The notes under the pieces were generated by a model. That model was not told the DNA's origin. It was given only the letters and a program-made list of their open reading frames with translations, and did no database searches. A DNA stretch of 37,476 bases from Parabacteroides acidifaciens (GTDB taxonomy: Bacteria; Bacteroidota; Bacteroidia; Bacteroidales; Tannerellaceae). The stretch's first letter is position 1, and the number at the start of each line of letters is the position of its first letter. The translations under genes were made by a program, and so were the position numbers. The DNA is taken from contig NZ_QREV01000046.1 in NCBI RefSeq assembly GCF_003363715.1, positions 1 to 37,476 on the forward strand, written 5' to 3'. Positions 7,233 to 14,913 of the stretch are shown here, in pieces.

Positions 7233-9236
7233 TTGGAATTTCAGCTCGATACAGATAATAAGGAGTTTCAGGATGCCTTGCAACTGATCACTCATACGCG
7301 ACAGTCCGTCTTTCTGACCGGGAAGGCTGGGACGGGTAAGTCTACGTTTCTGAAGTATATTTGCGGACATACGAAAAAGAAATATGTCGTATTGGCGCCG
7401 ACGGGGATTGCAGCGATTAATGCGGAGGGAGTGACGCTCCACTCTTTTTTCAAGTTGCCGTTCCGTCCGATGCTCCCCGACGATCCGGATTTGAGCTTGA
7501 AGAATGGACGCATATTCGAGTTTTTCAAATATACGAAGAAACACCGTAAGCTGATTGAGGAAGTCGAACTGATCATCATCGACGAGATTTCGATGGTCAG
7601 GGCCGATATTATCGATTGTGTAGACCGCGTCCTGCGGGTATTTTCCGGTAATATGCGCTTGCCGTTCGGTGGAAAGCAGCTGTTGTTTGTCGGAGATGTT
7701 TTTCAGTTGGAACCGGTCGTGCCATCCGACCAGAAAGAGATATTAAGTCTTTTCTATGCCAGTCCGTTCTTTTTCTCGGCCCGTGTATTTAAGAATATTA
7801 ATTTGGTTCCTATCGAATTGCAGAAGGTTTACCGGCAGACTGATCCGGTCTTTATCAATATTCTGGACCGTATCCGTAATAATGCAGCCCGAAAACAGGA
7901 ACTGGATATTTTGAATGCCCGTTATTTTCCTGATTTTACTCCCCGTAACGAAGATATGTATATTACGCTTGCAACCCGCCGTGACCAGGTGGATTTCATT
8001 AATGAGCGGAAACTGGCGGAACTTCCGGGAGAAGAGTTTATCTCCAAGGGGAAGATTGAAGGCGATTTTCCGGAATCGTCGTTGCCGACGCAGTTGAATC
8101 TGTCCATCAAGGAACAGGCGCAGGTTATTTTTATCGATAACGATTATGAGCGGCGCTGGGTGAACGGGACGATCGGCATGGTGTCCGGAATCGACGAGAA
8201 CGGAAATGTCTTTGTCCTGCTTGAAGACGGAAGGGAATATCTGGTGGAACCGACTTCCTGGCGTAACTATAAATATAAGTATAACGAAAAGGAGAAGAAG
8301 GTGGAAGAGGAGATTGTCGGCACTTTCGAACAACTTCCGATTCGCCTGGCATGGGCGATAACCGTGCATAAGAGCCAAGGGCTTACTTTCAGCCGGGTTG
8401 TGGTGGACTTGACCGGTGGCGTTTTTGCCGGCGGGCAGACCTATGTGGCTTTAAGCCGTTGTACGTCTTTGGACGGCCTGGTGCTGAAAAGCCGGATTTC
8501 GTCTCATGACATATTTGTGCGGAAAGAAATCGTGCAATTCAGCCAGCAGTTTAACGACCGCCAACTGATCGAGAAAAGCCTGCAGGAAAGTGAAGCCGAA
8601 TTATTGTATGCCCGTGCCGTCCACAGCTTCAAGTCCGGGAATATAAAAGAGGCTGTCGAAGCATTTGCCGCCGCTGTCGGCAAGCGGAACGAATTGGGCA
8701 AGCCGGAAGTGCAACGCCTGCTTCGTTTGAAGCTGCAAACGATGAATACGCAACAGGCACAGATCAAGAAACTCCGGGAGGAGCTGTACGCCCAGCGTGA
8801 AGTGCAGAAAGAATATGCCCACGAATATTACCTGATGGGAAATGAATGTATAACGAAAGCCCACGATCCGAACGCTGCTATCCGTTCTTTTGATAAAGCA
8901 CTCAAACTTTACCCCGAATATGTGGATGCCTGGGTACGCAAAGGAGTGACGTTGCTCGATTTGGGTGACGGTTTTCAGGCGGTCACCTGCCTGAATGAAG
9001 CTGTGCGTTTGAACCCGCAGTCATTCAAAGCGCGTTATAATCGAGGAAAATCTTATCTCCAGTTGAAATATTATGACGAGGCTGTTTCCGATTTTATGAA
9101 AGCTGTCGATCTTAAGCCTAAACATGCCGCAGCCCATGAATATCTTGCGGAAGCTTTTTTGCATATAGGGGAGAAAGAGCTGGCACGGCAGCATCAGGAC
9201 ATAGCCGATAGTCTTCGTGATGGTGAAGACAGTTAA
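7233..9236 (+). CDS. Pif1-like SF1B helicase with C-terminal TPR repeats
   Basis: ATP-dependent 5'-3' DNA helicase of the Pif1/RecD2 group, 667 residues. Helicase motifs: Walker A GKAGTGKST (30-38), Walker B IIIDEIS (114-120), VGDVFQLEP (153-161), TVHKSQGLTF (377-386) and VALSRCTSLDGL (405-416). After a coiled linker (about 500-530) come TPR repeats (about 532-650: DPNAAIRSFDKALKLYPEYVDAWV, then further units), preceded by one weaker unit at about 456-485. TPRs suggest a protein-docking role added to the helicase. The first in-frame start is TTG at 7233; no ATG exists before the Walker A motif. The -7 box at 7205 supports this start. Monocistronic by spacing. Confidence 0.92.
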   Translation: MEFQLDTDNKEFQDALQLITHTRQSVFLTGKAGTGKSTFLKYICGHTKKKYVVLAPTGIAAINAEGVTLHSFFKLPFRPMLPDDPDLSLKNGRIFEFFKYTKKHRKLIEEVELIIIDEISMVRADIIDCVDRVLRVFSGNMRLPFGGKQLLFVGDVFQLEPVVPSDQKEILSLFYASPFFFSARVFKNINLVPIELQKVYRQTDPVFINILDRIRNNAARKQELDILNARYFPDFTPRNEDMYITLATRRDQVDFINERKLAELPGEEFISKGKIEGDFPESSLPTQLNLSIKEQAQVIFIDNDYERRWVNGTIGMVSGIDENGNVFVLLEDGREYLVEPTSWRNYKYKYNEKEKKVEEEIVGTFEQLPIRLAWAITVHKSQGLTFSRVVVDLTGGVFAGGQTYVALSRCTSLDGLVLKSRISSHDIFVRKEIVQFSQQFNDRQLIEKSLQESEAELLYARAVHSFKSGNIKEAVEAFAAAVGKRNELGKPEVQRLLRLKLQTMNTQQAQIKKLREELYAQREVQKEYAHEYYLMGNECITKAHDPNAAIRSFDKALKLYPEYVDAWVRKGVTLLDLGDGFQAVTCLNEAVRLNPQSFKARYNRGKSYLQLKYYDEAVSDFMKAVDLKPKHAAAHEYLAEAFLHIGEKELARQHQDIADSLRDGEDS

Positions 9237-9290
9237 TGTTTTGTCTCTAAATTTATACAGAAATGTAATAAAAAGGTGATAATAAGATTG

Positions 9291-9298
9291 TATATTTG
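9291..9298 (+). promoter_or_regulatory. -7 box for the TonB-dependent receptor operon
   Basis: TATATTTG matches TAnnTTTG and lies 51 bases before the receptor ATG at 9350. A -33 element is not convincing. Confidence 0.45.
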
Positions 9299-9349
9299 TG
9301 GCGTAATGTTAAAAAATATAGGGGGTTAAATTAAAAAGAGAATTTCTGT

Positions 9350-12300
9350 ATGAAAAAAAGTTATCTGCTGTCTTTGTTTTTATTGATCTGTATGAGTGTT
9401 TCCGTACAGGCTCAGGTGACAACTTCCGCTTTGAGTGGAAAGGTTATCGATGATCAGAATGAGAGTATTATTGGAGCGACTGTGGTGGCGGTGCACGAAC
9501 CGTCCGGAACTGTGTACGGTGCAGTTACAAATGTGGATGGCCGCTATACAATACAAGGTATGCGTACCGGTGGTCCATATAAAGTGGAGATTTCTTATGT
9601 CGGTTATCAAAAAGATGTTTTTACAGATATCAGGTTGGAATTGGGTAATACGTTTGTATTGGATGCAACTATGCAACCCAGTTCGCAACAATTAGGGGAA
9701 GTTGTTGTAACGGCAGATGCTAAGAAGAAAATCGGAGCATCGGAAAACTTTTCTGCTAACAGGATCCAGTCAACTCCGACTGTCGACCGTAATATTTATG
9801 ATGTGGTGAAGAATATGCCGATGGCAATGACTTCCAAGAATGGGGGTATTTCTTTCGCCGGTTCCAATAACCGGTATAACAGTTTTCAGATCGACGGAAC
9901 AGTCAGTAATGATGTATTTGGATTAGCTCCGTCAGGAACAAATGGTGGTCAAACCAATGCCAATCCCATTTCAATGGATGCTATTCAGGAAATCCAGGTT
10001 GTAGTCGCTCCTTTTGATGTTCGCCAGAGCGGTTTTACCGGAGGTGGTATCAACGCTATTACCAAACAAGGAAATAACACTTTCCATGCGTCGGCTTATT
10101 CTTATTTTACGAATGAGAGCCTTTATGGAAAATACAATGCCTTTAAAGATAATGTAAAGGACAAACTTTCCGAACAGTCGACCAAGACATTTGGCGGTAC
10201 GTTGAGCGGTCCGATCATTAAAGACAAACTGTTCTTCTTCGCCAATGTCGAGAACCGTAAGGAGTCTTATCCTTCACGTTTTTATGCCGGCTATGATGCG
10301 AAGGGCTTTACAGTAGATATGGCAAAGACTATTGCTGATAAGTATGAACAATATACAGGTATTCGTGAAGGCTACGGCCCGCGTGATGTAGATCAGAAAG
10401 CATTCAGCTTCCTGGGACGTATCGACTGGAATATCGACCAACACAACAAGCTGGCTTTCCGCTATCAGCTGAATAATTCATACGACGATATCTACAGCCC
10501 GGCCAACATGACCTATTTCTTTAATAACAGTGGTTACCGGATGAAGAATAAAACGAATTCATTCGTGGCAGAATGGAACTCTCACTTGAATAATGCTTTA
10601 TATAATGAATTCCGTGCAAGTCTTACGACAGTGCGCGACCAACGCGAAGTTGCCTATCAAGGGCCGAATGTAAAGATTAACGGTAGCGATAACAGCGGGA
10701 CGAATAACACGACTGTCAATATCGGTACGGAATATTCTTCCGGAGCCAATGCGCTGGATCAGGATATTTATACATTTGAAGATAACCTCTCCTGGTATAA
10801 GGGCAATCATACTTTTACTTTTGGTACACATAACGAGATATTCCGGATGAAGAACCTGTTTATCCAGGCGGTTACCGGTTCCTGGGAGTTCGGTTCGATG
10901 GACGCATTCCTGAACGACAGCCCGTCTAAGTATGTATTTAAATATACAGACCCGGATGTTACGGGCGGTGACTACCAATATACACCTATTATAAAAGCCG
11001 GTCAATTCGGTTTCTATGCTCAGGACAATTGGATGGTTACCAATCGTTTCTCTTTGACCTACGGTCTGCGTTTCGATATTCCGTTGCTGTTTAATGATCC
11101 GACTGTCAACAATGAGTTTAATGAGTATGCCGCCAGCAAGAATATTGAGGAAAGAGTAGGGGAAATGCCCGGTGCAAAAGTGATGGTTTCACCCCGTTTG
11201 GGATTCCGCTGGTACACGGATGATAGCCGGAATACGCTGATTCGTGGTGGAGTCGGTTTGTTCACTGGCCGTGTTCCTTTCGTATGGCTTTCCAATGCTT
11301 ATAACAATACAGGTATCGAGCAGAAAGGTACGACAATCTTTGCTTCCGGATCTTCACCAGCTCCTTCTTTAGGACAGTATGCGAAAGATCCTATCGGTGC
11401 CATGAATTCGCAATCAGGAAGCCCTGCTACGCCCGATATCGTAACAGTATCCAAGAGTTTCAAATATCCGCAGGTATTCCGTGCGAATCTGGCATTGGAA
11501 CAGATGTTGCCGGGAGATGTAAGGATGACGGTAGAGGGCCTTTATTCCAAGACATTTAATAATGTATATTTTGAAAACCTGGCTTTGTCGAGCAATGCAA
11601 AAGTCTATGCTGTTCCGGGTGTAGAGGCTTCGGCTACTCCTTTTTATTCGGTTGATAAGAAATATTTCAGTATTACCAATTTGAAGAATACAAATGATGG
11701 CTATACTTATTCATTGTCAGCTCTGTTTGAAAAGAGTTTCGACTTTGGTTTGGGCTTGGCTGCATCTTATACATTCGGACATTCCAAATCTGTTTATGAC
11801 GGAACATCTTCCGTTGCCTATTCTAACTGGAAATATAATTATGCAGTAGATACCAATAACCCGGGTCTGGCTTATTCCATGTTTGATATACCTCACCGTG
11901 TAATGGCTTCTGTTTCTTATACGACACCCCGTTATGCTAACGGATTCCTGGCTACAACCGTTTCCCTTATTTATAACGGATACGTAGGACAGCGTTATAG
12001 CCTGACGATGAATGAGTCCTATTATAATGCTGATACAAAGAAAACGGTCTATATCGATTATAATGGTGATGGCTGGGGAGGTAACTCACTGTTGTATATC
12101 CCGACTGAAGACGAGTTGAAAAAGATGGACTTCAAGACAGAAGAAGATCGTCAGAACTTTAATAACTGGATTGAAGGCGACAGCTATGCGAAGAAACACC
12201 GTGGACAATATGCCGACAGAAATTCAAATTCTGCCCCATGGGAAAACCGGATTGATCTGCATGTGGCACAGGATATCTTTGTGTTGAAAGCACGCGGTAG

Positions 12301-12532
12301 TAAGTTCCAGGTGACATTCGACGTAACCAACTTTGCCAATATGCTGAATAAAAAGTGGGGATCTTCTTATGCAGCGGCTTATAACGTAATGCCATTGCAG
12401 GTGATCGGAAATAAGAAAGGTGATGATGGCAACTATACGAACACGTATGCTTATAATTCGAAGAATACGATTACAAAGAACGATCTTTTGTCTCGCTGGC
12501 ATGCCCAAATCGGAGTTAAATATATATTCTAA
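9350..12532 (+). CDS. TonB-dependent outer-membrane receptor with carboxypeptidase-regulatory-like domain
   Basis: The 1060-residue protein has a signal peptide (MKKSYLLSLFLLICMSVSVQA, cleaved after about residue 21), a carboxypeptidase regulatory-like domain (about 25-110: GKVIDDQNESIIGATVV, DGRYTIQGM, VGYQKD), a plug region (about 120-240, with GEVVVTAD and SMDAIQEIQVVVAPFDV), and a long beta-barrel ending in an aromatic residue (IGVKYIF). It resembles the Oar-like receptors rather than SusC: there is no SusD partner. It is followed after 6 bases by an NPP-type phosphodiesterase lipoprotein, so the pair may release and import a phosphodiester-linked or nucleotide-like compound. The substrate is not deducible. 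Confidence 0.92.
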   Translation: MKKSYLLSLFLLICMSVSVQAQVTTSALSGKVIDDQNESIIGATVVAVHEPSGTVYGAVTNVDGRYTIQGMRTGGPYKVEISYVGYQKDVFTDIRLELGNTFVLDATMQPSSQQLGEVVVTADAKKKIGASENFSANRIQSTPTVDRNIYDVVKNMPMAMTSKNGGISFAGSNNRYNSFQIDGTVSNDVFGLAPSGTNGGQTNANPISMDAIQEIQVVVAPFDVRQSGFTGGGINAITKQGNNTFHASAYSYFTNESLYGKYNAFKDNVKDKLSEQSTKTFGGTLSGPIIKDKLFFFANVENRKESYPSRFYAGYDAKGFTVDMAKTIADKYEQYTGIREGYGPRDVDQKAFSFLGRIDWNIDQHNKLAFRYQLNNSYDDIYSPANMTYFFNNSGYRMKNKTNSFVAEWNSHLNNALYNEFRASLTTVRDQREVAYQGPNVKINGSDNSGTNNTTVNIGTEYSSGANALDQDIYTFEDNLSWYKGNHTFTFGTHNEIFRMKNLFIQAVTGSWEFGSMDAFLNDSPSKYVFKYTDPDVTGGDYQYTPIIKAGQFGFYAQDNWMVTNRFSLTYGLRFDIPLLFNDPTVNNEFNEYAASKNIEERVGEMPGAKVMVSPRLGFRWYTDDSRNTLIRGGVGLFTGRVPFVWLSNAYNNTGIEQKGTTIFASGSSPAPSLGQYAKDPIGAMNSQSGSPATPDIVTVSKSFKYPQVFRANLALEQMLPGDVRMTVEGLYSKTFNNVYFENLALSSNAKVYAVPGVEASATPFYSVDKKYFSITNLKNTNDGYTYSLSALFEKSFDFGLGLAASYTFGHSKSVYDGTSSVAYSNWKYNYAVDTNNPGLAYSMFDIPHRVMASVSYTTPRYANGFLATTVSLIYNGYVGQRYSLTMNESYYNADTKKTVYIDYNGDGWGGNSLLYIPTEDELKKMDFKTEEDRQNFNNWIEGDSYAKKHRGQYADRNSNSAPWENRIDLHVAQDIFVLKARGSKFQVTFDVTNFANMLNKKWGSSYAAAYNVMPLQVIGNKKGDDGNYTNTYAYNSKNTITKNDLLSRWHAQIGVKYIF

Positions 12533-12538
12533 TTGTAA

Positions 12539-13750
12539 ATGTATAGATTTCTTACTGTAATATTGATTGGCCTTTTCTCGATAATTTATTTATCGATAGC
12601 CGGATGTACTGCCCATTCTAAGAAAGAGCATTATGTCGTAGTCCTTTCGATGGATGGTTTTCGTTCCGATTATCCTTTGCATGCTCATACGCCGACATTG
12701 GATTCTTTGGCACGGGTCGGGGTGAAAGCTGCCTTTCGCCCCAGTTTTCCGAGCGTGACTTTTCCGAATCATTACAGTATGGCAACAGGTTTGCATCCCG
12801 ACCATCACGGATTGGTGAGTAATTTCTTTTATGCCCCCGATCTGGATAGTATTTATCTGCTTGGCAAGCCCAATCCTGACTTTTTCGGAGGAGAACCGAT
12901 CTGGAATACTGCTGAAAAGCAAGGTGTGCGGACTGCCTCGTTTTATTGGGTCGGAAGTGAATATCCGATACAAGGCCGCCAGCCTTCTGTCTGGAAGCCA
13001 TTTGATAAGAATGTTCCTTTTTCAGATCGTGCAGATTCAGTGATTGCCTGGTTGCAATTGCCTGAAAAAGTCCGTCCTCATCTGATTATGTGGTATATGG
13101 AAGAACCGGATGCCATCGGCCATAAGGTTGGTCCCGACGCAGCCGAGACACTTTCGACGGTAGAAGAGTTGGACCGGATATTAGGAGATTTCTTTGCCAA
13201 AGCGCGTAAGTTGAAGATATTTAATAAGATTGATTTTATAGTTCTTTCCGATCACGGTATGGCAACGATTCATCCGGAGAATTTTGTGAACCTGAGTGAT
13301 TACCTTCCGCGTGACAGCTTTGAGTATGTGTTCGACGGCGTACCGACTTTGCTTTATCCGAAGCCGACTTATACGGATAGCGCTTATGCAATCCTGAAAC
13401 GTGTGCCTCATATTACAGTATGGAAAAAGAATGAGATTCCGGAAAAGTATGTGTATGGTAAAAATCCGCGTGTCGGAGATTTGTTTGTACAACCGGATGT
13501 CGGAACGTATGTGCTTTTCCGTCCCGGAGCGCGGTCTACCTTAGCTGCTACACACGGATATGACAATTATGCTCCCGAGATGGAGGCAATCTTTTATGCG
13601 GCAGGACCGTCGTTCAAACAAAATGTAGAACTTCCGGTTATGGCAAATGTAAATTTGTATCTGATGATAGCCCGCTTACTAAACTTGCAGCCGGCTCCGA
13701 ATGATGGAGATAGTGCGGTGGTTTCAACCTTATTCAGAAAGGAAAAATAA
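12539..13750 (+). CDS. Nucleotide pyrophosphatase/phosphodiesterase (NPP) family lipoprotein
   Basis: 403-residue alkaline-phosphatase-superfamily enzyme that cleaves phosphodiester or pyrophosphate bonds. The N-terminus is a lipoprotein signal with lipobox SIAGC (Cys23), so it is membrane-anchored. Metal and active-site motifs are complete: VVLSMDGFRSDY (Asp39), the nucleophile Thr74 in PSVTFPNHYSMATGLHP, the DAIGHKVGP Asp/His pair, LSDHGM, and the final His in THGYDN. It starts 6 bases after the TonB-dependent receptor and is surely cotranscribed. Substrate (nucleotide, lipid head group or other) cannot be read from the sequence. Confidence 0.92.
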   Translation: MYRFLTVILIGLFSIIYLSIAGCTAHSKKEHYVVVLSMDGFRSDYPLHAHTPTLDSLARVGVKAAFRPSFPSVTFPNHYSMATGLHPDHHGLVSNFFYAPDLDSIYLLGKPNPDFFGGEPIWNTAEKQGVRTASFYWVGSEYPIQGRQPSVWKPFDKNVPFSDRADSVIAWLQLPEKVRPHLIMWYMEEPDAIGHKVGPDAAETLSTVEELDRILGDFFAKARKLKIFNKIDFIVLSDHGMATIHPENFVNLSDYLPRDSFEYVFDGVPTLLYPKPTYTDSAYAILKRVPHITVWKKNEIPEKYVYGKNPRVGDLFVQPDVGTYVLFRPGARSTLAATHGYDNYAPEMEAIFYAAGPSFKQNVELPVMANVNLYLMIARLLNLQPAPNDGDSAVVSTLFRKEK

Positions 13751-13763
13751 AGAATCTTGTCCT

Positions 13764-13817
13764 GATGTTGTAGCATCTGTCGTCTGTAGGAAACAGTTGG
13801 CAGATGCTGCAAACATC
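13764..13817. repeat. Long imperfect hairpin between convergent genes
   Basis: GATGTTGTAGCATCTG (13764-13779) pairs with CAGATGCTGCAAACATC (13801-13817) with one bulge, and the loop contains a further CTGT/ACAG pair. It lies between the NPP gene and the winged-helix gene and lacks a clean T-run on either strand. It may terminate both genes or stabilise the NPP mRNA 3' end. Confidence 0.55.
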
Positions 13818-13826
13818 ATAAATCAT

Positions 13827-14042
13827 TTAATAATAGCAATTCGCTCCCGGAGAAAAAGCCAATTGGCTGCTGGCACTCTTGATTTCGATTTTGTTTTCTC
13901 TTGCCAGCCATCCGATAGCGGACCACAGATCAGCTTCTGTTAAAGCTGTAGCCCTTTTCAACTCCTCAAAACTCCAACATCCGCCATCCAGCAATAAATT
14001 GCAGATGGCACCGGCATTTAATCCTATAGTCCCTTTATTCAT
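13827..14042 (-). CDS. Winged helix-turn-helix protein (DUF2582-like)
   Basis: The 71-residue protein (MNKGTIGLNAGAICNLL, then CWSFEELKRATALTEADLWSAIGWLARENKIEI) matches the small winged-helix family DUF2582 found in Bacteroidota: a helix, then SFEELKRA (recognition region), then the wing. The ATG at 14054 is also in frame, but a GGAG at 14049-14052 lies six bases upstream of the ATG at 14042, a clear Shine-Dalgarno that favours the shorter form and the family N-terminus. Stand-alone gene; target unknown. Confidence 0.8.
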   Translation of the reverse strand: MNKGTIGLNAGAICNLLLDGGCWSFEELKRATALTEADLWSAIGWLARENKIEIKSASSQLAFSPGANCYY

Positions 14043-14158
14043 GATAAACTCCATTTTATGTTATCTGTTATGTAAACTATAAACAAAGCAGAAGGAAGAA
14101 AAGATTAATGCCTCCCTGTGTTTTTATAGAGTTTTAAAAACTGATAATATGTTTTATG

Positions 14159-14522
14159 GGCTCACCCGATAATCATTGGGGAAAATACATCATTTATGGT
14201 TCAAAACTACTTACAACTGTAAACAAGCGTGAAGGTCCTGACTCGTCAAGATCGGCTGCGAAATAGTATTGCAGTGCTTCATGGGGTTATAGTGCCGTAA
14301 AGGAATGAATAACCCGGCAGATAGAATGAATGATGCGGAATGTGTGCCTCCTCCGTACCTACCCGCTATTCATGTCACAGCCGTGAAACAAAAGAAATCC
14401 AACCGTAACATAGAAGGAAGACAGTTGTGACATAAAAGGAATACAGTCGTAACATGCAATAGAGGACCAAGGTTTATCCGTTATTGATTCATTATTTTCC
14501 CCCAAGAAATATCGGGTGAGCC
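14159..14522. mobile_element. MITE-like element with terminal inverted repeats and 8-bp target duplication
   Basis: The element begins GGCTCACCCGATA (14159-14171) and ends with the exact reverse complement (14510-14522). The similarity continues inward to about 29-30 bases (TTGGGGAAAATA on one side, TTGGGGGAAAATA on the other). It is flanked by identical 8-bp direct repeats GTTTTATG at 14151-14158 and 14523-14530. There is no transposase gene, so it is a non-autonomous element of 364 bp. Ends starting GG and an AT-rich 8-bp duplication resemble the ISL3 family; that family match is an inference. It sits between the winged-helix gene and the terminator of tRNA-Glu and otherwise fills the 14055-14540 gene-free interval. 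Confidence 0.85.
14383..14456 (+). repeat. 22-bp tandem repeat inside the MITE
   Basis: Three degenerate 22-base units start at 14383, 14405 and 14427, and a partial unit starts at 14449. Each begins GTRA(A/C)A and holds an AAAGGAA/GAAGGAA-like core followed by a CAG/CAA pyrimidine end; for instance unit 2 has CATAGAAGGAAGACAGTT and unit 3 has CATAAAAGGAATACAGTC. Function unknown. Confidence 0.65.
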
Positions 14523-14542
14523 GTTTTATGTAGATGATGAGG

Positions 14543-14577
14543 GAAAATAAAAGCCTGCGGTTTCTACCACAGGCTTT
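14543..14577 (-). terminator. Intrinsic terminator of tRNA-Glu
   Basis: On the minus strand AAAGCCTGTGG and CCGCAGGCTTT form an 11-bp stem with one G-U pair and loop TAGAAA, followed by a T-rich tail (TTATTTTCCC). It starts a few bases after the tRNA 3' end. Confidence 0.8.
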
Positions 14578-14580
14578 TAG

Positions 14581-14653
14581 TAGTGCGTCCGGGGGTCGAA
14601 CCCGAGTTTCCGCCGTGAGAGGGCGGCGTCCTGGACCACTAGACGAATGCACC
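14581..14653 (-). tRNA. tRNA-Glu(CUC)
   Basis: The 73-base cloverleaf reads, on the minus strand, D arm GTCTAGTGGTCCAGGAC, anticodon stem CCGCC/GGCGG around loop CTCTCAC (anticodon CUC, glutamate), and T arm TCGGG/CCCGG around TTCGACC. The acceptor stem pairs except for an A6-C67 mismatch and a G1-U72 wobble; the discriminator base is A. CCA is not encoded. Confidence 0.92.
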
Positions 14654-14818
14654 AGTTTGTCTTGTTAGACGCTGCGAAATTAGTAAATATTTTATTCCGG
14701 TGTATCGTTAGAGGGATTTTTTTCGAAGAAAATATTTGCTTTTTGTCATTCTGGTACAGATTTAGGCCTTTCTCCACTAAAAGGCGTTAAAAGAGGCTGC
14801 AAATTCGCTTGTATTTCA

Positions 14819-14849
14819 TTTGTGTTCAAGTTTATTTATTCTACCTTTG
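14819..14849 (+). promoter_or_regulatory. Consensus promoter of mutA-mutB
   Basis: TTTG at 14819-14822, a 19-base spacer and TACCTTTG at 14842-14849 match both Bacteroides promoter elements. The expected start near 14855 gives a leader of about 60 bases before the mutA ATG at 14914. Confidence 0.7.
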
Positions 14850-14913
14850 CCATCTGTTATTGAACAATATACTATTGAACATTACTAATCTCAGTAATAA
14901 AATAACTAATATT

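Noticed and set aside
14359-14652. 97-residue frame across the MITE and tRNA-Glu
   Set aside because: It runs through a structural RNA gene and a terminator, with no plausible start or homology.
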